Positions 21,764-28,598 of a DNA stretch of 29,383 nucleotides are shown piece after piece. The DNA is taken from IMG/VR virus record IMGVR_UViG_3300013004_000013, positions 1-29,383 of that record; one strand, given 5' to 3'. Every line of letters starts with the position of its first letter. The first letter of the stretch is position 1. Below the pieces are notes generated by a model that was not told the origin of the DNA, made no database searches, and worked only from the letters and a program-made list of their open reading frames with translations. This DNA comes from a virus. Made by a program: the position numbers and the translations under genes.

Positions 21764-22096
21764 TCATTTGATCGCCTTCTTAACCTTCGCCCAGTAAGCC
21801 AGCGTGGCAGTCTTACGGTCCCCAGTCGGGCCCCCATTCCAAATGCGGGCCTGCTCCTCGGTAGTCTTGCCGCGGCCGTAGTGCTTCAGGTAGGCCTCGC
21901 ACACAGCCCTGGCCGCCACCCGGTTGGTCATTTGCTGCCACTGGTAGTTGCTGCCGGTGATCCGGTTCACATCCAGGACCACGCCGCGGTGGATCTGCAG
22001 GGGCCCAATGGCGCGTCCGTTGTCGCCGATGGCTAGATCGTTGCCGGATGACTCGACGATGATCAGGGCCGAGATAAGGTTGGAGAGAGTGGTCAT
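21764..22096 (-). CDS. Small lysozyme-like endolysin (SLT/destabilase-type)
   Basis: From ATG 22096 the protein has 110 residues. It has ALIIVESSGNDLAIGDNGRA, with Glu14 as probable catalytic acid, GPLQIHRGVVLDVN, and near the end ARIWNGGPTGDRKTATLAYW. This layout (E-S-S-G-N, G-x-x-Q-I, then N-G-G-P) is that of compact lysozyme-like proteins in bacteria and phages. No signal peptide or membrane segment is visible, so release would need the holin-like proteins at 4.3-3.9 kb. It lies far from that cassette, in the early region. Upstream it has the hairpin element copy 2. Confidence 0.75.
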   Translation of the reverse strand: MTTLSNLISALIIVESSGNDLAIGDNGRAIGPLQIHRGVVLDVNRITGSNYQWQQMTNRVAARAVCEAYLKHYGRGKTTEEQARIWNGGPTGDRKTATLAYWAKVKKAIK

Positions 22097-22105
22097 GGTT
22101 TGGGG

Positions 22106-22141
22106 AGTTTTGCGCGTTGGCCAGTCGCGCCCCTGGTTCCC
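22106..22141 (-). promoter_or_regulatory. Hairpin element upstream of the lysozyme gene, copy 2
   Basis: On the minus strand: GGGAACCAGGGGCGCG, a 9-base loop, then CGCGCAAAACT. Stem arms are 22112-22116 and 22126-22130. It starts about 10 nt before ATG 22096. It aligns with 18147-18186 (GGG-AACC-GGGGCGCG ... CAA-CGCGCA-AACT), so the pair looks like one family of leader elements. Confidence 0.55.
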
Positions 22142-22190
22142 TGTATTCCTCACAGGTCGGATGTGGCGATAGCGGTCGCCAGGCCGTAGA

Positions 22191-22436
22191 TCAGAGCGCT
22201 GCGGTCCAGTTGTCCTGAATGTACTGGTGGATTGAATCAATCAACGAGCCATCGTCACCCCAGATGCCGCGGCCTCGAGGCTCTGGGATATGCTGGAAGT
22301 CGATGTCCACATCCGGAAATTGGCTTCGGATCATCATCTCCAAATTACCGATGATGCGGTAAACGTCAGCCTCGGTTGCAGTGCTGCCCCAGTAGGATTT
22401 TTCGGTGGGAAGTTGGATCGTGATCGCGTTGCTCAT
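22191..22436 (-). CDS. 81-residue early protein, unknown
   Basis: It starts MSNAITIQLPTEKSYWGSTA, then ADVYRIIGNLEMMIRSQFPD, VDIDFQHIPEPRGRGIWGDD and ends in a helix (IDSIHQYIQDNWTAAL). An alpha/beta fold is likely. The leader is A/C-rich (CAAAGCAAAACATG). It is acidic overall, which is typical of small phage inhibitors, but no target can be named. Confidence 0.55.
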   Translation of the reverse strand: MSNAITIQLPTEKSYWGSTATEADVYRIIGNLEMMIRSQFPDVDIDFQHIPEPRGRGIWGDDGSLIDSIHQYIQDNWTAAL

Positions 22437-22501
22437 GTTTTGCTTTGGTTTGCTGTTGTTGCTTTCGACGTGATCAAGATGGCCGAGATCATGTCTCCCG
22501 T

Positions 22502-22527
22502 CTACAGAGAAAACCTTTTTTCTGTAG
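22502..22527. repeat. Near-perfect 12-bp inverted repeat (operator or hairpin)
   Basis: CTACAGAGAAAA, then CC, then TTTTTTCTGTAG: all 12 positions pair, one as G-T, and the outer T-A extends it. It lies in a 132-base intergenic stretch between genes 22191-22436 and 22569-22751. No T-run follows on the minus strand after the hairpin. The dyad symmetry fits a repressor site or an RNA hairpin. Confidence 0.55.
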
Positions 22528-22568
22528 ATTTTGAAGAAAACCCAATGTTTATGCGGGTCAAACAGTGG

Positions 22569-22751
22569 TCACTTTTTTGCGATCAGCACGAACTTGGCGA
22601 AGAACTCGACCTTAGGACGGCAGTGGATTTGGCCGTCGTCGACCCTGCGGTAGACCACGGCGTCCCATTTGGTCTCGCCGACTCGCAGCTTGGCGTCCAA
22701 GCTGACTACTTCGACTTCGATGGATGGCTTGGATTTGTTGAAGAAACGCAT
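22569..22751 (-). CDS. 60-residue protein, unknown
   Basis: It starts MRFFNKSKPSIEVEVVSLDA and continues KLRVGETKWDAVVYRRVDDG, ending in a helix with FFAKFVLIAKK. It overlaps the 3' end of the winged-helix gene by 46 nt. The beta-hairpin opening with a Lys/Phe-rich end is a common small-phage-protein style. The plus-strand frame over this region is a shadow. Confidence 0.5.
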   Translation of the reverse strand: MRFFNKSKPSIEVEVVSLDAKLRVGETKWDAVVYRRVDDGQIHCRPKVEFFAKFVLIAKK

Positions 22752-22978
22752 CGGTAGTGTGGGATTGGGTAGGCTCCGCGGGTGGGTGTTTTAACTCGGA
22801 ATCGTTCCATTTCCATCAGGCCAGATTCCATGCCCTGCATGAGCATCTTGTTGGTTTGAGCAAGTCCAAGGCCCCACACAATGCCCCACTGCCGAGCGGT
22901 TTTCCACTCGGAATCAGGCACCTGCACCTTTTTCCCCAGCTCGTCCCTGATGCGTTTTAGAAGCTCGGCAGATTCCAT
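22706..22978 (-). CDS. Winged-helix DNA-binding protein
   Basis: From ATG 22978 the protein has 90 residues (the frame to 23206 is a shadow). It contains VPDSEWKTARQWGIVWGLGL, TNKMLMQGMESGLMEMERFR and AYPIPHYRC. This is the layout of small winged-helix proteins: recognition helix, then a wing ending in 'xxPHYR'. It could regulate early genes. The start overlaps the phosphoesterase stop by 22 nt. Confidence 0.6.
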   Translation of the reverse strand: MESAELLKRIRDELGKKVQVPDSEWKTARQWGIVWGLGLAQTNKMLMQGMESGLMEMERFRVKTPTRGAYPIPHYRCVSSTNPSHPSKSK

Positions 22979-23718
22979 AGCTTTTCTCCCTGGGACCATT
23001 GGTGGACGTAGAGTTGCGCTGAGTCTTCGGTGTACTCGCCGAATACGATGCCATGGGACCAAGCCAGCGTACCTCTTCGCCGTAGCGCGTAATCCATGCA
23101 TGGCGCGTCCGCCAGTGTTCCCGGGGACAAACACACCGGATGGTCGCTCCGGCGCCCTGTAGCCATGCCTGCGCGATGCGCGTGGGCCACCACGGTGTTG
23201 CCCCAAGTCTCCGCGGTGTCGCGCAGGAAGTTTTCGGAGTACAGAATGCCATGGCCGAACTTGTAGCCACCCAGTGTGTACCAGCTCCTGGGCAACACGT
23301 CGTGGTGTTTGATGAACACCCGGGCGTGCTTCTCAATGGGTTGTTTCATCTTGTCCCAGATGGCCTCGGCAAAACCACGCACCACGGTGTTGTGGTGGTG
23401 CAGGTATTTCAGCGCACGCTGGTCATGGTTGCCGAGGATGAACACCGTCGGCCTCAAGGCGTTTAGAAACTCTCGACCACATTCGATGTCGTCGAGATAG
23501 TCGTCTGCATGATCCGAGTCGTCAGGATTGGCCAGAGAGCCTGCACGGAGGCTGGCGAGGTCGTAGGCGTCACCCAGGTGAATCACTTCATCGGGTTTGT
23601 ATTGCTCCCGGAACAACAGGGCAGCAGCCAGCGCGTCACGGTTGGCCCGGTTGCCATGAGAGCACCCGATAGCCATGACACGGCGTCGTGCCGGAACAAT
23701 GTTCACGCATGATTGCAA
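22957..23718 (-). CDS. Calcineurin-like metallophosphoesterase
   Basis: A 253-residue protein from TTG 23718; GTG 23706 (four codons later) is also possible and would be more usual. The metal-binding motifs are present: GCSHG (18-22), HLGDAYD (47-53), GNHDQ (96-100), a central HG in KFGHGILYS and AHAHRAG. The domain spans almost all of the protein. Phage versions may act on nucleotides or RNA/DNA ends. It is the first minus-strand gene after the divergent junction with 23747, so it may open the early transcript. Confidence 0.8.
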   Translation of the reverse strand: MQSCVNIVPARRRVMAIGCSHGNRANRDALAAALLFREQYKPDEVIHLGDAYDLASLRAGSLANPDDSDHADDYLDDIECGREFLNALRPTVFILGNHDQRALKYLHHHNTVVRGFAEAIWDKMKQPIEKHARVFIKHHDVLPRSWYTLGGYKFGHGILYSENFLRDTAETWGNTVVAHAHRAGMATGRRSDHPVCLSPGTLADAPCMDYALRRRGTLAWSHGIVFGEYTEDSAQLYVHQWSQGEKLWNLPSF

Positions 23719-23746
23719 GCATTATTTCACTCCATAATCAAGCACT
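23719..23746. promoter_or_regulatory. Divergent start region, probable early promoter
   Basis: Only about 28-40 bases separate the phosphoesterase start from the plus-strand gene, and they are AT-rich (ATTATTTCACTCCATAATC). Possible -10 words (CATAAT on plus; AATAAT on minus) are present but no well-spaced -35 is certain. It is the only place where transcription must start in both directions. Confidence 0.4.
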
Positions 23747-23995
23747 ATGGCAACGCCCAGAATCAAAATCACAGAACGGAAACTCAAACGATTCAGAGCC
23801 GATGGTATTGCATGGGTTGGAGATGGCCGTATCGAGATCGACCCAAGGCTAGGCGAAAAGTACCGACTCGAAGTACTGGTGCATGAGTTACTGCATCACA
23901 TGCATCCCGAATGGCTTGAGGATGAGGTAGACCGCCACGGGCAATGGCTCGGGAAGATCCTGTGGAGGCAGGGGTATCGACGGGTCAAGAACTAG
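23747..23995 (+). CDS. HExxH metallopeptidase-like small protein
   Basis: The only convincing plus-strand gene, 82 residues. It begins MATPRIKITERKLKRFRADG and has VHELLHHMHPEW, in which His46, Glu47 and His50 match the zinc HExxH motif, followed by EDEVDRHGQWLGKILWRQGY. Phage proteins with 'HELLHxxxP...xxIAxxLWRxGYR' are widespread and may be peptidases or toxins' partners. Its stop overlaps the convergent tail gene by CTAG. A separate transcript is implied. Confidence 0.7.
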   Translation: MATPRIKITERKLKRFRADGIAWVGDGRIEIDPRLGEKYRLEVLVHELLHHMHPEWLEDEVDRHGQWLGKILWRQGYRRVKN

Positions 23996-26766
23996 GCACT
24001 CAGCTCATTCGGTAGACGTAAGTCGACGTATCGAATCGACAGATACTTGTCGGCGCCAGCCGTCACGTCGTAGTACCCACCGGACTGGTTTGTTTCGCCG
24101 ACTCCATACGATCTCAATGGGATGTATTTGGTCGAAGGCACAGGGACGGCCTCGTTTGGCTGTCCGTTTTCGGCGTCGAAGTTGAAGCTATTGAAACCTC
24201 GTCCGCGCACATAGGTGGCCAGATTTATCGCCGGTACATACCAGTAATCGTTACCGCCTGCGTCCTGGTCCTTGTAAGCCGTCACACCATTGGCAATCAG
24301 GATGTCGTGGCCAGCCTCAGAGACGTAATAAGATGGCAAGCTGCCGGCAGACTCTAGGCCTGTTCCAAAGGTGAGTAGGTCGCCGACAGTGTAAAGGGCC
24401 GATGCGTCGTAAATCGGGCAGACGCCCTGGCCTTGGCAAAGCGGCACTGCGCGGGTCCATGACCGGATGGTCCATTCCAGCAGGTTCCACAGCCAGGCCG
24501 ACTTCGGGATCTTGTGGAAGAACGGGCCGCCACCGGGCTGGTATGGGTTCTCGATTGGGTTGTACGGAAGGAGGAATCCAACCTGCTCGACGCCACCCGT
24601 CCAGGAGATGGTCGTCATGTTGTCCCGGTAGGGCGGCGAATAGACCGAGCTGGCGAACGGCACCGTCGAGGCGAATGAGGCCTGCCGCTGGTCTTTGAAG
24701 ATATCGTCGGCGCCGGCCTCGGTGAGGTCGACGAATGACGAATTTGGCGCCTCGGGAACGAAAGCGAACTGTTGGGTTTGGTTGGGGCTGCCCGGGATCC
24801 TTACCGAGGCATCGGATCCATTCTGGCCGCCCCATTTGTTGCGCCAGAAGTCGCCGCCCCAAGGCCTGTCGTCGGTGCTGCCGGTGGCCATGTCGATCTG
24901 ATAGGCACGAACCAAGTCGAAGTCGTAGACACTCGATGAAAAGCCCCAAGGCCCACCAGGAGGAATGAAGGCCGAGTTGACTGCCTCGACCTGCTGGATT
25001 GCTCCGGTGCTCGATGTGCAGCTCCGGGCCGGGAGCACATTGCCCCATTGCAAGGCCGGGTATGCCCCTGGGACAGCGAGTAGGAAGGATTTCTGCCCTG
25101 CAGTGAACCTGAAGTTGGCCCACGGTCCTACGCCAAAGCCGGTGGGTCTGCTTTCAATCCAGAGGGTGCTGTTCTCTGCTGTGGTCTCGAAGTTGACCAG
25201 GAGGTCGCCGTCGATGCCGTAGGATGTGGAGCCTCTCACAGACAGCCCGGCAGGCGTCATGGTTACAATGCTGACCTTTTCCTCCTCAATATCGACCACC
25301 TCGTCGAAGGTGTTCAGGAATCCCAGCTCAACGGCCACCCGGCGCCGGAGGTCACGCATTGACTCGAAGATGGTGGGTTCATTGCCTGCCGCCCATGTGA
25401 CCGATCCAGAACCGCTCCCCGGTGTCTCGGTGGTGTATTGCGCCGGGTAAATTGTTGAGATCGTGGTTCCTGCCGTGGTGATCTCCCAGAACGGGTCGAA
25501 AACGGTGGTGAAGATGTTGGCGTCGATAGGGTAGATTCGAATGGTGCCGCGGCGGCTGACCATTGTGATGCTGGTCGGGTTGACCGTCACATCCACACCC
25601 AAGTCCTTGATCTGCTCGGCGAAAGCGATGGTTCCGGTGAAGATCCTGATTTGATCGTCGAAAACATCACCGGCTGCGTTGCTGTAGGTCACCCGGGCAC
25701 GGCCCCAGGTGAACACGGCGTTGCCTATCGTGGTGTTTCCATTGGCCGGGTCGGCATAGACGCCGGAGTAAACCTGCCGGATGTCGTATGGCAGCGACGG
25801 GTCGTAAACCGCCTGCATCACCCGGCGCCATTCGTTGATTATGAACGGATTGGCGACGTTGTTGGCCTGGGCGGATCGTTCCAGACTTAGGAACTCGGAT
25901 TGGGTCGACGTGTCCGACCAGGATGGCGAGCCTTCAGCAAGGAACGGGATGTCGCCGGTGAAGTACGGGAAAAAGTAACGGCTGAAAGATCCGCCCGGAA
26001 ATCGGTATCCCCATGTGCCATCAGGCCGGCGCCGGAAGCTCCGGCATTCACCTGGAGCCACAAACTGCCTGTCCGAACTGCCGTCGGGCAGTTGGAGAAA
26101 CACCGTCACCGGCTTGTCGTTGCAGTTGTGGACACGCCAGCAATCGTACCGCTGATACGTTTTGAGGATCCTGAACTCGTTTGGTCCCTCGATGGCGATC
26201 TCGGCCACGGACAGCCGGTGCTTGTGGATTCGCCCTGGAGGCAGTGTGGGGTCGATGGCTGCACCTAGGCTGCCGCGGACATAGGACGTGCCGTTGCCGT
26301 CGTCCGGATCCCAGCCGAGGTGGATGTCGTACCGAACACCATTCACCTCCCGGGTCAACAGCTCGAAGCTGAAGTGGATGGTTCCAATGTCACAGGTGAA
26401 CGGGTCGACGCCAATGATCGGATGGTCGACGTAGACCTGACCGCCTTGGGTGTCGAGGTACTGGTTCTCCAGCTTCGACAGCTCGATTGCCACCTGCGTC
26501 TGGTCGTGGTTGTCCCGGTAGATTGTCCCGATGCCGGGGATGCCTGTTCCCGGGTCTCTGAGGCGCCTACAAGAGGCCGGATCGTTCCGGAAGACGTACC
26601 ATACCCCATACGGGTACTGGCCCTGCCAGACGCCTGCCGCGGAGTTGGCGAACAACGGCGATTTACCATCGAGCACCCTGGCGCATTTCTGGTCGGCTCG
26701 GCCATAAAGGCTGTTCAGGTTCCGGGCCGTGAACATCCGGTCGGTCCGGCTGGTGGCGAATGGCAT
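23992..26766 (-). CDS. Large tail protein, probable tip/adhesion component
   Basis: A 924-residue protein with no signal peptide. It starts MPFATSRTDRMFTARNLNSL and is rich in Gly, Thr, Trp and Tyr throughout (VWYVFRNDPASCRRLRDPG; PFFHKIPKSAWLWNLLEW). Cys residues and GGxFxR-type turns suggest multiple beta domains. It is the last gene of the tail block, where lambda carries the central fibre J. The role in adsorption or tip assembly is positional. It converges with the plus-strand peptidase-like gene. No enzymatic motif was recognised. Confidence 0.65.
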   Translation of the reverse strand: MPFATSRTDRMFTARNLNSLYGRADQKCARVLDGKSPLFANSAAGVWQGQYPYGVWYVFRNDPASCRRLRDPGTGIPGIGTIYRDNHDQTQVAIELSKLENQYLDTQGGQVYVDHPIIGVDPFTCDIGTIHFSFELLTREVNGVRYDIHLGWDPDDGNGTSYVRGSLGAAIDPTLPPGRIHKHRLSVAEIAIEGPNEFRILKTYQRYDCWRVHNCNDKPVTVFLQLPDGSSDRQFVAPGECRSFRRRPDGTWGYRFPGGSFSRYFFPYFTGDIPFLAEGSPSWSDTSTQSEFLSLERSAQANNVANPFIINEWRRVMQAVYDPSLPYDIRQVYSGVYADPANGNTTIGNAVFTWGRARVTYSNAAGDVFDDQIRIFTGTIAFAEQIKDLGVDVTVNPTSITMVSRRGTIRIYPIDANIFTTVFDPFWEITTAGTTISTIYPAQYTTETPGSGSGSVTWAAGNEPTIFESMRDLRRRVAVELGFLNTFDEVVDIEEEKVSIVTMTPAGLSVRGSTSYGIDGDLLVNFETTAENSTLWIESRPTGFGVGPWANFRFTAGQKSFLLAVPGAYPALQWGNVLPARSCTSSTGAIQQVEAVNSAFIPPGGPWGFSSSVYDFDLVRAYQIDMATGSTDDRPWGGDFWRNKWGGQNGSDASVRIPGSPNQTQQFAFVPEAPNSSFVDLTEAGADDIFKDQRQASFASTVPFASSVYSPPYRDNMTTISWTGGVEQVGFLLPYNPIENPYQPGGGPFFHKIPKSAWLWNLLEWTIRSWTRAVPLCQGQGVCPIYDASALYTVGDLLTFGTGLESAGSLPSYYVSEAGHDILIANGVTAYKDQDAGGNDYWYVPAINLATYVRGRGFNSFNFDAENGQPNEAVPVPSTKYIPLRSYGVGETNQSGGYYDVTAGADKYLSIRYVDLRLPNELSA

Positions 26767-26769
26767 GGG

Positions 26770-26973
26770 TCAATAGAACCAAGACTCCTCGGCTGTCTGG
26801 GTGACGGCCGGCTGTGTCTTCAGCACCGTGCCGTTGGCGTTCTGCTCCACACGCTGACCGGGGCCGGCGACGATCTGCACCCGTCGCACGGCCTCGATCA
26901 GTTGGTTAATAGCCCGGGCATGGTCTGCCTTTAGACCGCGCTCCGAGAGTTTGGCTGGCAGTTGTAAAGCCAT
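26770..26973 (-). CDS. 67-residue tail-region protein
   Basis: It starts MALQLPAKLSERGLKADHAR and contains AINQLIEAVRRVQIVAGPGQ and RVEQNANGTVLKTQPAV. The 'helix then AGPGxRVxxxxNGTxL' structure is frequent in small structural or capping proteins of aquatic phages. It sits 3 nt before the large tail gene. Function unknown, but probably virion-associated. Confidence 0.55.
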   Translation of the reverse strand: MALQLPAKLSERGLKADHARAINQLIEAVRRVQIVAGPGQRVEQNANGTVLKTQPAVTQTAEESWFY

Positions 26974-26976
26974 AGC

Positions 26977-27360
26977 TTACAGCTCGCAGAACTGCACCAT
27001 GATTTTGACCGTGCCGGCGCTGGATTTGACCAGTGTGGTCCAGCCTGAGTCGATGCGCGGAATCAGGCAGAACTCGCCGGGGGCGATTCGGATGGGCCAG
27101 ACGATATTCGGCGTGATCACCGAATCGTACCCACCCACCAGCACGCTGTTGATGGTGTCCAGGTTGCGGATTAGCACGCGGTAGGGCGTCGAGAGGTCGG
27201 CCGTCAGGTCGAGGGCCTCGGAGCCTGTGCCGACGTCCTGCGTCTGCTGGCCCATATCGGTGCCGGTCATGTTGGCCGTCACCGTGTAGGTTGTACCGTC
27301 GATGGTGGCCCCGCCCTTGGCGGCGAACAGCCTTGCCGACATTTGAACTTCGTTTGCCAT
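26977..27360 (-). CDS. Tail-region protein, paralogue 1
   Basis: A 127-residue protein starting MANEVQMSARLFAAKGGATI, with MTGTDMGQQTQDVGTGSEAL, YRVLIRNLD and a last strand MVQFCEL. It matches the next gene upstream over its length, with shared positions such as 'AxxQMxARLxAAKGGA', 'MxGTDMGxQTQ', 'NLD' and a final 'FCE'. Beta-rich structure and position suggest a virion component. Confidence 0.6.
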   Translation of the reverse strand: MANEVQMSARLFAAKGGATIDGTTYTVTANMTGTDMGQQTQDVGTGSEALDLTADLSTPYRVLIRNLDTINSVLVGGYDSVITPNIVWPIRIAPGEFCLIPRIDSGWTTLVKSSAGTVKIMVQFCEL

Positions 27361-27373
27361 GGCGGGTGGTTCG

Positions 27374-27739
27374 TTAGATTTCGCAGAAGGTGGCCTGCAC
27401 GGTTACCGCGGCGGTATCGGCTCGGAAGTAGAGCGTTTGGCCCGATGCAACGTAAGGGATCAGCATGGTCTCACCGGCCGGGATGCGCATGGTGTAGGTG
27501 CCGCTGACGAAGCCGAGGTCAACGAAGTTGGTGGAGTCCAGGTTGCTGACCAGGAGCTTGTAGGGGGCTGTGACATCGACGGGCACATCCAAGGCCTCGA
27601 CGGTGGTGCCGATGATCTGGGTTTGGCTGCCCATGTCGGTGCCGGACATGGTCACGCTCTTGGTGTAGGTGACGCTGGGAAGGTAGGCGCCGCCTTTGGC
27701 TGCGTACAGCCGCGCCGTCATTTGGATTTCGTCTGCCAT
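27374..27739 (-). CDS. Tail-region protein, paralogue 2
   Basis: A 121-residue protein starting MADEIQMTARLYAAKGGAYL, with MSGTDMGSQTQIIGTTVEAL, YKLLVSNLDS, MRIPAGETMLIPYVASG and end ATFCEI. It is clearly a tandem relative of 26977-27360. The pair may form a hetero-oligomer or represent duplicated decoration units at the tail. Confidence 0.6.
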   Translation of the reverse strand: MADEIQMTARLYAAKGGAYLPSVTYTKSVTMSGTDMGSQTQIIGTTVEALDVPVDVTAPYKLLVSNLDSTNFVDLGFVSGTYTMRIPAGETMLIPYVASGQTLYFRADTAAVTVQATFCEI

Positions 27740-27760
27740 AGATTGTAGGGGTGTTGGGGG

Positions 27761-28597
27761 TTAAACGAACGGGTAAATGAGGATGTCGTATGGGGCAAAC
27801 GTCCAGGAGATCGTTTGTTCGACTTGGTTTGTCTTGGTGATCAGGCCGGTCGAATAGTTTGTCTGCTTCCAGCCCCAAGCCGTACCGGATGGCGTCAAAT
27901 ACGGCTCCGATGGCGGAACCGGAAGCATCGACTGAATCGACTGCAGTCCCCAGACAGCCACGAACGTGGCCGGTAGATAAATTGGAGGCACCGCGGAAGG
28001 CACCTGGGGCAGGCCGTTATTGCCTGAGAAGGTGGCGATTCGGGTGAGGTTCACTCGGGCCACCTGAAAACTATCCACGCCACGTCCCAGAATGGTGATG
28101 AGTTGTTTAGCCACCGGGAAGCTGGCTATGTTGCTTTGGTTGATCTCGCCGGGATTCTTAGCGGCACCTTCAACCACGAGGCGGTATACTATAGGATCAC
28201 CAAACTCGATTGCCTCTCTGACAACCGAAGGCATGGCGAACAAAGAAACATCGGCATAATCCGTACGGAACTCGTATCGGATCTCCGGTGTCTCTGTGCC
28301 TGCTGCAGGTGTAAACGCCGTATTGATCGGGTCGGCCGGGTTGGTTGATTGGCCAGAATAGACAACCGTGGCCTCTGAGTATGGGCCGGACTCGGTGATC
28401 GTGACCTTGGCTCCGGAATTTACCCATTGAAACGAAGCAACCCGCAAGGCGTCTTTGCTTCCACGATAGGTAAACGTCCAGACTGGGCCGGTTCCGGATC
28501 CGGCATTGTCAAACTGCCGGGAAACCTCGACGTAAGACAGCGGAGCATTTCCGGACGTCGGTGTGACTATTGAGATGTCGCCTTGAATCGTTGCCAT
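27761..28597 (-). CDS. Distal tail-like protein
   Basis: A 278-residue protein right after the tape measure, where siphophages carry distal tail or minor tail proteins. It starts MATIQGDISIVTPTSGNAPL and has strands such as PVWTFTYRGSKDALRVASFQ and a long Pro/Thr-rich middle. The ATG lies one base after the tape-measure stop (TGATATG). A Dit-like fold is possible but not demonstrable. Confidence 0.55.
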   Translation of the reverse strand: MATIQGDISIVTPTSGNAPLSYVEVSRQFDNAGSGTGPVWTFTYRGSKDALRVASFQWVNSGAKVTITESGPYSEATVVYSGQSTNPADPINTAFTPAAGTETPEIRYEFRTDYADVSLFAMPSVVREAIEFGDPIVYRLVVEGAAKNPGEINQSNIASFPVAKQLITILGRGVDSFQVARVNLTRIATFSGNNGLPQVPSAVPPIYLPATFVAVWGLQSIQSMLPVPPSEPYLTPSGTAWGWKQTNYSTGLITKTNQVEQTISWTFAPYDILIYPFV

Positions 28598-28598
28598 A

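Noticed and set aside
22290-22757. 155-codon plus-strand frame over the dyad and two small genes
   Set aside because: It has an acidic, natural-looking part but covers two supported minus-strand genes and the dyad; no start signal or family was seen.
24317-25123. 268-codon minus-strand frame inside the large tail gene
   Set aside because: It is Arg/Pro-rich with no recognisable motif, and lies wholly inside a clear 924-codon gene. Kept as a caution about long shadow ORFs.
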